Shown one piece after another: positions 1 through 4,793 of a stretch of 6,203 bases of DNA; position 1 is the first letter of the stretch; each line of letters opens with the position of its first letter. Under the pieces are notes generated by a model, which saw nothing but the letters and a program-made list of their open reading frames with translations, did no database searches and had not been told where the DNA came from. This DNA is from Planctomycetota bacterium. GTDB taxonomy: Bacteria; Planctomycetota; Planctomycetia; Pirellulales; Thermoguttaceae. The translations under genes were made by a program, and so were the position numbers. Location: NCBI GenBank assembly GCA_025356915.1, contig JANXQG010000072.1, positions 1 to 6,203 on the forward strand, in the 5' to 3' direction.

Positions 1-503
1 ATGGATTGGCAAAGGAATTAGACATTCCGATTAACCAAGCCGAGTCGCTCCTCGCTAGATACGCCGCGGCCTATCCGGGCATCACGGCGTGGGTCGGCAA
101 AGTTCACGAGCATGTGGCAGCGGTCGGCGAGGTCCGTACACTGTTCGGCAGACGCCGTTTTCTTCCCGCCATCTATGCCGCGCACCCCGCCGACGTAAAT
201 GAGGCCCGCCGCCAAGCAGTCAACACGACTGTCCAGGGTACGGCGGCCGACCTGATCAAATTGGCGTTGGTACGCCTTGACCAGACGCTGCCCACGGAGG
301 TCAAGATGCTTCTCACGGTCCACGATTCGATCTTGCTTGAAGTACCCGATAGCCTTCTTGAACAAACCCGTTCAGAAACAATTGCCGTAATGCAGACGCC
401 GCCGCCCGGCTTCAACGTCCCGCTCAAAGTCGATGTAAAAGCGGGGCGGACGTGGGCCGAGTGCAAGGAGTGGCACCCCCTTTCTGGAGATACCCATGAT
501 TAA
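1..503 (+). CDS. Family-A (Pol I-type) DNA polymerase, C-terminal part of the palm/fingers domain; 5' end outside the window
   Basis: This is the last ~167 codons of a template-directed DNA polymerase. The frame is open from base 3 leftward off the window, so the TTG at 6 is an internal Leu and not a start. Visible family-A landmarks, in order, are: the GLAKELDI segment that follows the O-helix (motif B) region; a YPGI helix; the LFGRRRFLPAI block; the EARRQAVNTTVQGTAADLIK helix; and motif C as VHDS at 318-329. The usual form is VHDE. The metal-binding Asp is kept, and only the following Glu is replaced, by Ser. The end (VDVKAGRTWAECKEW) matches the usual Pol I C-terminus plus about ten extra residues. 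The stop at 501-503 lies inside the next gene (8-base overlap). The exonuclease domains cannot be judged. Given the neighbours, this may be an element-encoded polymerase rather than the housekeeping polA. Confidence 0.93.
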   Translation, partial: GLAKELDIPINQAESLLARYAAAYPGITAWVGKVHEHVAAVGEVRTLFGRRRFLPAIYAAHPADVNEARRQAVNTTVQGTAADLIKLALVRLDQTLPTEVKMLLTVHDSILLEVPDSLLEQTRSETIAVMQTPPPGFNVPLKVDVKAGRTWAECKEWHPLSGDTHD

Positions 504-786
504 CAAACCCCTTCAAAATCATTTCTTGGCCGCTGACGGCGACATTCATATCGCCACCGGCCCAGGCCGACCCGACCCTATGGCATGGGCCGAGTCGATC
601 CGCACCGTTGCCACCGAAGATCGTGAATGGCTCCGCCAGCACCCCGAAGCCCTGTGCCGCCGCCGGCTCATTACCCCCGTCGAACAAAAAGCCTTCGGCT
701 ACCGTCTGCCGCCGGACACACAGGTGGTCGTTAAGCGTGGCCCCGATGGCAGTCAGATACGGTTGATCGGCCGGCAGCCTGGATAG
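496..786 (+). CDS. Small hypothetical protein (96 aa) translationally coupled to the polymerase
   Basis: I do not recognise a named family. The ATG at 496 overlaps the polymerase stop by 8 bases and has GGAG at 486-489, six bases upstream. This fixes the start and argues for co-translation. The protein is soluble, without a signal peptide or membrane segment. Its core reads EDREWLRQHPEA, then RRRLITPVEQ, and the C-terminus (VVVKRGPDGSQIRLI) looks like a beta-strand pair. A Trp followed by His-Pro, then an Arg-rich strand with a Pro-Val-Glu turn, is a pattern I loosely recall from small phage and element proteins, but I cannot name it. Tight coupling to a DNA polymerase suggests a replication accessory role. 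That is inference from position only. Confidence 0.75.
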   Translation: MINKPLQNHFLAADGDIHIATGPGRPDPMAWAESIRTVATEDREWLRQHPEALCRRRLITPVEQKAFGYRLPPDTQVVVKRGPDGSQIRLIGRQPG

Positions 787-882
787 GTGAGCTGGGGTGT
801 ATTCGTCATCCTGCTCGACACCTTCGGCGGCGCTACGATCGGCCTGCCCTTGCGTGTGACGCGGGTGCTTTGTCGGCACTGA
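787..882 (+). CDS. Possible 31-aa hydrophobic peptide ORF, doubtful
   Basis: A GTG codon directly abuts the TAG of the preceding gene and opens a 31-codon frame ending TGA at 880-882. The peptide begins MSWGVFVILLDTFGGATIGL and ends in basic residues (RVTRVLCRH), so it could be one short membrane helix. About three quarters of its third codon positions are G or C, which is mildly coding-like. No convincing ribosome site exists; expression would need re-initiation after the upstream stop. It could equally be chance. Confidence 0.2.
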   Translation: MSWGVFVILLDTFGGATIGLPLRVTRVLCRH

Positions 883-1172
883 CGCCCTGCCTTTCGGGTG
901 GTTGGCGAAGGTCTTACAACGCGGAAAAAGCTCCTCGGCAGCCCGCGACCCGCCCAAAATTCGTTCACGTTGCCGTGATCGCCGGCCTCAAGGCCCCGTA
1001 CTTGTCGTATTGTCCACGACGGTTTGCATGGAAATGGGGCACGAACGTGATTGTGTGTGATCCCTTGTGCATTCGACACTTCGGCCGCCATGCTGCACCG
1101 TGCTGGGCATCTAGCCACCTTGCCTGCACTCAGCCGGGCATCGCCAGCCCGTCCGTCAGCACTGTTCAGCAG

Positions 1173-1210
1173 CCGTGCCCAGCAGCATGCTGGTGGCCTC
1201 GCTGGCACGG
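1173..1210. repeat. Imperfect inverted repeat / hairpin
   Basis: CCGTGCCCAGC (1173-1183) pairs with GCTGGCACGG (1201-1210) over ten base pairs with one bulged C. The loop contains the smaller palindrome AGCATGCT. There is no T-run on either side, so this is not a standard terminator. It lies in the gene-poor stretch, and its function is unknown. Confidence 0.35.
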
Positions 1211-1390
1211 AAATACCTGTCGGCCGTGCCTACCCCCCCCAATCCTGCCGATCTTGCAGCGATGCCAAACCCTTGCCGACCAGGAACTTCCGCCTTCGAT
1301 CAAGTGTCGCCTTTTTGCTGGATAATCTTTGCAGGGCTACTTCTCAAACCCACGTTTGCGGAATAGACTGAGTAGCTGGTTCTGGTCCCG

Positions 1391-1402
1391 CGTGACGTCA
1401 CG
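1391..1402. promoter_or_regulatory. Perfect 12-base palindrome, possible operator
   Basis: CGTGACGTCACG is a perfect dyad with no loop, better suited to a dimeric DNA-binding protein than to an RNA hairpin. It lies about 60-70 bases upstream of the hairpin-rich segment and weak promoter-like hexamers. I cannot name a regulator. In this GC-rich context a 12-base palindrome can arise by chance. Confidence 0.25.
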
Positions 1403-1459
1403 GCGGTTCCAGTTTTGAAGATGTGGTTTGCGACGGAGACGTAATGCAACGATAGACAA

Positions 1460-1661
1460 GGCCGTTTGACGGCCATCGATATTCACTGTAACGATGCGTG
1501 AGCATCAGGTACTGCTTTATCCGAAACCGCCAACCTGAGCCTATTACATGTAGGCTCTTGTATTCCAAGTCCCGAAAGGGACGCTGGCTAGGGTGCCGCC
1601 CTTGGAAGCCCCTTGGTGGGCCCCGGATAGGCGGTGGCTTGGTTCAGCGTCCCTTTTATTT
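1460..1661 (+). ncRNA. Candidate structured RNA or regulatory leader upstream of the TPR gene
   Basis: The + strand holds a series of hairpins: GGCCGT-TTG-ACGGCC (1460-1474); GATGC-GTGA-GCATC (1493-1506) with a GNRA loop; GAGCCTA/TAGGCTC around a 7-base loop (1537-1557); and GTCCC-GAAA-GGGAC (1569-1582), again with a GNRA loop. The GGGAC of the last hairpin can instead join a 9-bp stem, GGGACGCTG (1578-1586) with CAGCGTCCC (1645-1653), followed by TTTTATTT (1654-1661). That is terminator-like. The two pairings exclude each other, as in an attenuator. Inside lie AGGG/CCCT (1590-1602) and AAGCC/GGCTT (1606-1640). Weak promoter-like pairs exist nearby: TTGCGA at 1428 with GATAGA at 1451, or TTGACG at 1466 with a poor -10. 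I match it to no named RNA family. It could be a free small RNA ending at 1661 or the leader of the gene at 1684. Confidence 0.35.
1645..1661 (+). terminator. Possible intrinsic terminator/attenuator (3' arm plus T-tract)
   Basis: CAGCGTCCC is followed at once by TTTTATTT. Its partner arm GGGACGCTG is at 1578-1586, so the enclosed loop is about 58 bases, long for an intrinsic terminator but itself able to fold. The T-tract stops 22 bases before the TPR start codon, which fits control of read-through into that gene. Confidence 0.3.
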
Positions 1662-1683
1662 CTGCGAGCCCAAGAGCCCGGCC

Positions 1684-1920
1684 ATGGGAACCAAGACTGA
1701 AGTGGAATCTTTATTCGACGAGGCGATCCGCCATGAAGAGCATGGCGAATGGGACCAGGCTATTGCCAACTATACCACGGCCATCCGGCTCGATCCGAAA
1801 TTCGCCGTGGCGTATTACAACCGGGGCTGGGCTTACAAAGAGAACGGTAAGACCAAAGCGGAAGCAGACTTCACGAAGGCCAAGGAACTCAAGGAAGTTG
1901 GAAAGAAAGTGGCACACTGA
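1684..1920 (+). CDS. Small TPR (tetratricopeptide repeat) protein, 78 aa
   Basis: The protein holds two TPR units with a short basic tail. Repeat 1 spans about residues 7-40 (LFDEAIRHEEHGEWDQAIAN, then a TTAIRLDP end). Repeat 2 spans about 41-74 (YYNRGWAYKENGKTKAEADF). The W-x-x-A-x-x-x-Y and A-I-x-L-D-P signatures are clear. TPRs bind proteins; no enzymatic domain is present, so this is probably an adaptor. There is no signal peptide or membrane helix. The frame stays open upstream to a GTG at 1498, but that extension is Arg/Gly/Pro-rich, runs through the hairpin segment and has no ribosome site. I therefore choose the ATG at 1684, where homology-like sequence begins. Its ribosome site is weak (AAGAG at 1672-1676) and can be paired with 1553-1560. 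The next gene follows after 59 bases. Confidence 0.75.
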   Translation: MGTKTEVESLFDEAIRHEEHGEWDQAIANYTTAIRLDPKFAVAYYNRGWAYKENGKTKAEADFTKAKELKEVGKKVAH

Positions 1921-1979
1921 CCGGCTCGATGCCTCTTGGTCGAGGGGTCGACGACTGCCGTTGACTAAGGATTACTTGT

Positions 1980-2576
1980 ATGGCACAAATCGAATGCGTG
2001 GAATGCGGACGCAAAATCAGTGATCGGGCCCCGGCCTGCCCACGATGTGGCTGCCCGGTAGCGGCCCCCCCCACTGGTAATGAAAGCGAAGTCCCGTCCT
2101 CCGCCAACGCTTGCGCATCGATGGCGGTGGCGGACCAAGCTCGGGAATTGCGCGAGATCCTCATGCGTTTTGATCGCGAGCAATCCAACAAGAGAAGTAA
2201 GGGGCTTATGGGTATACCCGGCGTGTTGATATTCCTGCTTGGTATGTTGTACATCAGGGATGCCAGCGGTTGGCTGGAAATAATCGGGACTTACGTCGGG
2301 ACTTTCGTCGGAGTTTCTGTGGCTGGCGTACTGCGGATGCGGGCGCGAGATACTTGGGCGAAGGGTGAGGCGCGCCGCATTTGGCCGAAAATTGACGCAT
2401 TGGCAACTCAGGCCAAATCCACACGGACCAAGCTCGAAGATCTTCTAGGCGGCGAGATGGGTGAGGCGAGATTTGTAGCGTGGTTGGTAAACCAGTCAGA
2501 GGTTCTCAAGGCCTACGAGTCGCGGCGTACGCGGAGAACGCCGCCCAATCCTCGCGAAGAAACTCGTAGTACCTAA
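1980..2576 (+). CDS. Zinc-ribbon, two-helix membrane protein, 198 aa
   Basis: The N-terminus is a zinc ribbon: Cys6/Cys9 (CVECG) and Cys20/Cys23 (CPRCG), two CxxC knuckles with the 'ACPxCG.P' ending typical of short zinc-ribbon domains on membrane proteins. A polar linker (about 27-70) follows, then two hydrophobic helices at about 76-92 (GIPGVLIFLLGMLYI) and 99-118 (EIIGTYVGTFVGVSVAGVL). After these comes a charged, probably helical region (about 123-157) and a basic Arg/Thr/Pro-rich tail. TAAGGA at 1966-1971 supports the ATG at 1980 (about nine bases). It is likely an inner-membrane protein with both ends in the cytoplasm. I cannot assign a specific function. A run of eight C (2065-2072) lies between the ribbon and the membrane part. 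It probably forms a unit with the TPR gene 59 bases upstream. Confidence 0.75.
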   Translation: MAQIECVECGRKISDRAPACPRCGCPVAAPPTGNESEVPSSANACASMAVADQARELREILMRFDREQSNKRSKGLMGIPGVLIFLLGMLYIRDASGWLEIIGTYVGTFVGVSVAGVLRMRARDTWAKGEARRIWPKIDALATQAKSTRTKLEDLLGGEMGEARFVAWLVNQSEVLKAYESRRTRRTPPNPREETRST

Positions 2577-2721
2577 GTCCGATTTGATGGGCCACACGCT
2601 GAGCGTTCTCGCCACGTTGGTCTCTATCTTGTTCATACCGGTTAGTGAAAATGCACGGCCGGCCGGCTCGAATACCGTTGCGTCCAATGGCTAAAAAGAA
2701 GCACTCACGGCCATCGGCCAC
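2506..2721 (-). CDS. Possible hypothetical protein (71 aa), doubtful
   Basis: A leftward frame opens at a GTG (2721-2719) and ends at 2506. It overlaps the 3' end of the zinc-ribbon gene tail-to-tail by 71 bases. The composition is more protein-like than most open frames nearby, with a charged helical part (EQDRDQRGENAQRVAHQIGL) followed by RYYEFLREDW. However, third-position GC is not raised and the ribosome site is weak (AGAAG). No in-frame start exists further upstream before a stop. It would fill an otherwise empty gap, but I recognise no family. Confidence 0.2.
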   Translation of the reverse strand: MADGRECFFLAIGRNGIRAGRPCIFTNRYEQDRDQRGENAQRVAHQIGLRYYEFLREDWAAFSAYAATRRP

Positions 2722-2737
2722 GAACGCTTCTGCACAG

Positions 2738-2783
2738 CTCCGTCCGGGCCGACCTCATTATGCGAGGCCGGCACCGGACGGAG
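2738..2783. repeat. Strong 46-base hairpin, possible bidirectional transcription barrier
   Basis: CTCCGTCCGG (2738-2747) pairs perfectly with CCGGACGGAG (2774-2783). Inside, GCCG (2748-2751) pairs with CGGC (2769-2772), and CCTC (2753-2756) with GAGG (2764-2767), closing a 7-base loop ATTATGC. That gives 18 base pairs with one bulge and one mismatch. It lies between the rightward genes ending at 2576 and the leftward genes ending at 2823, where a shared terminator would be expected. Neither side has a clear T-run, so function is uncertain; a palindromic repeat-type element is an alternative. Confidence 0.55.
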
Positions 2784-2822
2784 GCTGCATTTATCGTCGA
2801 TCCTGGCGACGATTGCCGCCAC

Positions 2823-3002
2823 TCACTGCCGCTTTGTTCTTGGGGCGGATCGCGGCGTAAATCTGATTACGATTAGGAACGCTGCCAGGCTGAACGCGAC
2901 GACTTTGAAAACCGTCCATGACCCGGCCAAGCCGCCGACGATGGCGGCCACGAGGAGCACACCAAGGAATGGGTTGCCAGTCGATTTCTGTTTCACGCTC
3001 AC
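2823..3002 (-). CDS. Small two-helix membrane protein, 59 aa
   Basis: This short gene lies 47 bases downstream of the nuclease on the same strand. The leftward frame starts at GTG (3002-3000) four bases after a perfect GGAGG (3011-3007); a second in-frame GTG at 2996 would have ten-base spacing and is an equally possible start. It ends TGA at 2825-2823. The protein begins with a polar, basic segment (MSVKQKSTGN). Two hydrophobic stretches follow, PFLGVLLVAAIVGGLAGSW (about 11-29) and FKVVAFSLAAFLIVI (about 32-46), and then a basic tail (RSAPRTKRQ). Both ends are positive, which suggests a hairpin with cytoplasmic termini. The family is unknown. It resembles holin-sized or toxin-sized peptides only in length and hydrophobicity, which is not enough to assign a role. 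Confidence 0.6.
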   Translation of the reverse strand: MSVKQKSTGNPFLGVLLVAAIVGGLAGSWTVFKVVAFSLAAFLIVIRFTPRSAPRTKRQ

Positions 3003-3049
3003 GATACCTCCAATGTTGTTCGCGATTCAAGACTTAACTGCAAGGCCGC

Positions 3050-3883
3050 CTATCCAGCCCAGCGGGAACAATGGGTGCTGCGGAAGTCGCACATGCCGCA
3101 GCCGAAGCCGGGCCGGAAGTTGAACGTACCGCGATCCAGGGCAGCGAGATACTCGCGAATTACGCTGAACAACCTGCGGAAATGGGCGTCGGTGCGGGCC
3201 GGGTACGGATGGAATTCGCACTTCGGCACTTTGGTCTTTATCATCGACCTGATTTCCAGCCCGGCTTCCTGCTGGCCGGTGATCTGCCGATGCAGCCAAG
3301 CGTAGGAACTGAGTTGGATCTCGTTGCTGATCTCCATCGGCTCGCTACTGCGTGCCGCCGTCTTGAAATCGGCGATCAGCGGCCCGGCCTGGCTGTCGAG
3401 CACCAGGTCGATGACGCCGACCAAGGGGATGCCGAGGTCTTCGCCAGTGAACGGATCGACCAGCGGGGCTTCGGCGGCCACTTCGACCGCCAGTACCTTC
3501 TCGTCCACGGGCACCGTGTTGAGGTACACCCTGACCAGGTCGGCCACCTGCTGCCGCATGGCCGTCTCGGCATCGGCCGAGTCGAACGTCATGTCCTCCT
3601 CGTCCGCAAGCCGAGACCACGATTCCGTGGAGCGCTGGATCACGTCGTCCGCCGCAAGCGTGAGACCCAACTGCTTGTGACGGTAGTAGACCTCAAGCGC
3701 CGCATGGACCGCCTTGCCGGTGAAGAGGGCGGCGCTCGTCGGCGTGCGAAGGCCGTCGCGGTATCGAAAAGCCCATTTCAAGGGACAAGACAACCAGCAC
3801 GACAACCTTGACGGCGAGACGTAGGCCATTGGCCCGCCCTGCCGCTCTTGAACATCCTCGAAACCAAGCAAGCCGGTACTCAT
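3050..3883 (-). CDS. PD-(D/E)XK nuclease, RecB/Cas4-like, with apparent Fe-S cysteine set (277 aa)
   Basis: This is a RecB-family nuclease of the PDDEXK_1/Cas4/AddB-C-terminal kind. Motifs in order are: YVSPSRLSCWLSCPLKWAF with Cys29/Cys33; GKAVH (His60); GVIDLVL (Asp159); IADFKT (Asp172, Lys174), the catalytic D-xK pair; and a Gln190 helix (EIQLSSYAWL). At the C-terminus CGMCDFRSTHC gives Cys262, Cys265 and Cys272. One N-terminal Cys (probably Cys33) plus three C-terminal Cys is the known 4Fe-4S arrangement in this group. All catalytic residues are present, so it is probably active on DNA ends or single strands, with two-metal chemistry. The start ATG overlaps the previous stop in ATGA and has GGAGG ten bases upstream. 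A shorter start at Met19 (MAYVSPSRLS, about 3829) also looks natural for the fold. It probably works with the coupled upstream protein in recombination or end processing. Confidence 0.88.
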   Translation of the reverse strand: MSTGLLGFEDVQERQGGPMAYVSPSRLSCWLSCPLKWAFRYRDGLRTPTSAALFTGKAVHAALEVYYRHKQLGLTLAADDVIQRSTESWSRLADEEDMTFDSADAETAMRQQVADLVRVYLNTVPVDEKVLAVEVAAEAPLVDPFTGEDLGIPLVGVIDLVLDSQAGPLIADFKTAARSSEPMEISNEIQLSSYAWLHRQITGQQEAGLEIRSMIKTKVPKCEFHPYPARTDAHFRRLFSVIREYLAALDRGTFNFRPGFGCGMCDFRSTHCSRWAG

Positions 3884-4482
3884 GCTGCGTTGCCCTCCAA
3901 CACGGCGTCGAGGTCGATGTCGCCCTGCTTGATCTGCTTGAGCGTGTCGATCAGGCCCGAGGCGTCCATGCTGGTCAGGGCCGCCAGCGGCCGCCCGAAC
4001 ATCTTCTCCGCGAGGTTTTCCAGGCGGCGGATGCCAAGACCGTTGATGGCTTTGGCAAGCTGGCGGGCATAGCCGAGCTGCTTCTCCGAAGCGCCATGGC
4101 CGGAATTGCCGTTGCGGTGGCCGTTTCCGTTGGTCGCGCCGGCGTTGCCGTTGGCCCCGTTGCCGTTGCCTTGGCTGCCGTTCGCGCCATTGCCGTTGGT
4201 GCCCGACGCACCGTTCCCATTGGAACTGGTGCCGTTGGCAGCGACCGGGGGCGTGGCGCTGTCGTCGCTGCTGGCCGGTGCGTTCAACTCGCGGGTGAGT
4301 TGATCCTGCACGGCTTGGCGGGCGGCGATGAAGGCGTTCTTCACGCGCTGCTGAAAGCCTTCCAGATCTTGCTCCAGAAGGTTGTGATCGGCCTCGAACG
4401 TGACGTTACACATCGCGCCGACGCTGCCATAGTTGGCGGTGCCGACCTTCTTCGACAGGCCGGTGGTGACGGTCATGGGCAT
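3880..4482 (-). CDS. Asn/Gly-linked two-domain protein (200 aa), putative DNA-recombination accessory
   Basis: The frame is open further upstream, but the ATG at 4482-4480 has GGAG seven bases before it, and the extension is Pro/Arg/Cys-rich and falls in the hairpin spacer. I therefore start at MPMTVTTGLSKK. Residues 1-67 form a compact domain (CNVTFEAD..LLEQDLEGFQQRVKNAF). Residues 83-130 are a low-complexity Asn/Gly linker. Residues 131-197 form a helical domain reading ASEKQLGYARQLAKAI..LG, MFGRPLAALTSMDASGLIDT and LKQIK. That last pattern (SxKQ..Y...LA, then FG.pl..LT..eAS.LI..L) is one I recall at the ends of phage and bacterial recombination or single-strand-DNA proteins. It stops four bases into the nuclease gene (ATGA), so the two are co-translated. 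I propose a DNA-binding partner of the nuclease. The family name is unknown to me. Confidence 0.8.
   Translation of the reverse strand: MPMTVTTGLSKKVGTANYGSVGAMCNVTFEADHNLLEQDLEGFQQRVKNAFIAARQAVQDQLTRELNAPASSDDSATPPVAANGTSSNGNGASGTNGNGANGSQGNGNGANGNAGATNGNGHRNGNSGHGASEKQLGYARQLAKAINGLGIRRLENLAEKMFGRPLAALTSMDASGLIDTLKQIKQGDIDLDAVLEGNAA
4093..4236 (-). repeat. Asn/Gly low-complexity coding repeat
   Basis: This encodes residues 83-130 of the 200-aa protein: degenerate repeats of NGNGA/S/T units (for example NGNGANGSQGNGNGANGN). At DNA level it is an imperfect GGCAAC/AACGGC hexamer-like array and so a likely site of length change between relatives. It serves as a flexible linker between two folded domains. 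Confidence 0.8.
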
Positions 4483-4793
4483 GGTATTTCTCCATTGGAG
4501 GGTGAAATGTAGGATTGCCGGAGGACAGTACCCCCAGCAAGAACCAGAAAAGGGTCGAAATCTCAAAAACCTCAAGAACGGCCCCAGCGGGCCGCAAGAA
4601 TGGCGTTGGCCGAAAGCCGACCGGAGACAGCCTGGCGGCTTCGCAAGAAGCGCCAAGGGCCATTGGCGGGCCTGTAGGACGATCTCCGGCCACGAGGCGG
4701 TGCCTGTCACAGGCATCCGCCTCATCGGCGTGCAGGCATCCACCGCGTTGGCGCGGAAATAGGCAAGATAAGGAAGGCAAGAAAACTGCCGTC
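4483..4793. other. Hairpin-rich spacer between the clamp-like gene and the Asn/Gly gene
   Basis: I find no convincing gene here. Frames through it give Pro/Arg-rich peptides. Four hairpins are visible (given on the + strand): CGGCCC-CAGC-GGGCCG (4579-4594); GTTGGC-CGAAA-GCCGAC (4605-4621, one G-T pair); TGGCgGCTTC-GCAA-GAAGCGCCA (4633-4655, nine pairs, GNRA loop on the + strand); and the strongest, at 4694-4723. On the leftward strand, the 4579-4594 hairpin is followed by TTCTTGAGGTTTTT, a weak terminator-like tail. The ribosome site of the next gene (GGAG, 4493-4490) is at the far end. It could be a 5' leader, a small RNA on either strand, or a protein-binding locus. Confidence 0.45.
4694..4723. 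repeat. Thirteen-pair hairpin with one bulge
   Basis: GAGGCGG (4694-4700) pairs with CCGCCTC (4717-4723), and TGCCTG (4701-4706) with CAGGCA (4710-4715). The loop is three bases (TCA), with a single unpaired T at 4716. There is no T-run on either strand, so it is not a textbook terminator. It lies about 70 bases past the stop of the clamp-like gene and could protect or end that transcript, or be an element in the spacer. Confidence 0.55.

Larger units (their letters stand above)
883..1459. other. Gene-poor stretch, no supported coding region
   Basis: Open frames here on both strands encode Pro/Cys/Arg/Ser-rich peptides without recognisable motifs and without ribosome sites, so I call none of them. 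Visible structure is limited to an imperfect inverted repeat at 1173-1210, a run of eight C at 1233-1240, and a 12-base perfect palindrome at 1391-1402. The stretch may be degraded coding sequence or regulatory DNA ahead of the structured segment starting at 1460. Confidence 0.5.

Noticed and set aside
753..1208. A 151-codon frame on the - strand.
   Set aside because: Arg/Pro/Ala-rich without motifs, overlaps the better supported 496-786 gene, and has no clear ribosome site.
870..1371. Overlapping long open frames on the + strand in the gene-poor stretch.
   Set aside because: Compositions are Cys/Pro/Ser/Trp-rich, the frames overlap one another, none has a ribosome site or a family motif; long frames are expected by chance at this GC content.
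1569..1600. Resemblance to the c-di-GMP-I (GEMM) riboswitch core, which also has a GAAA hairpin followed by GGGACGC.
   Set aside because: The upstream GGCAAACC-type strand and the following AAAGCC element of that class are absent and the rest of the layout differs; the shared bases look coincidental.
1498..1683. Extended start of the TPR protein at GTG 1498 (62 extra residues).
   Set aside because: The extension is Arg/Gly/Pro-rich with no recognisable motif, has no ribosome site, and coincides with the hairpin-rich segment.
2791..3030. A 79-codon - strand frame in the same place as the 59-aa membrane protein.
   Set aside because: Arg/Gln-rich and motif-free; the other frame has GGAGG, two clear hydrophobic helices and basic ends.
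3071..3811. A 246-codon + strand frame opposite the nuclease.
   Set aside because: It is the antisense of the nuclease, whose catalytic and cysteine motifs are complete; the antisense product has no recognisable domain.
4093..4236. Hexamer-like DNA repeats considered as a CRISPR or iteron array.
   Set aside because: The units are short, degenerate and in frame with an Asn/Gly linker inside a coding gene; there are no unique spacers.
4483..4743. N-terminal extension of the Asn/Gly protein to an ATG at 4743.
   Set aside because: The extra 87 residues are Pro/Arg/Cys/Phe-rich without motifs, and the ATG at 4482 has a good GGAG at seven bases.
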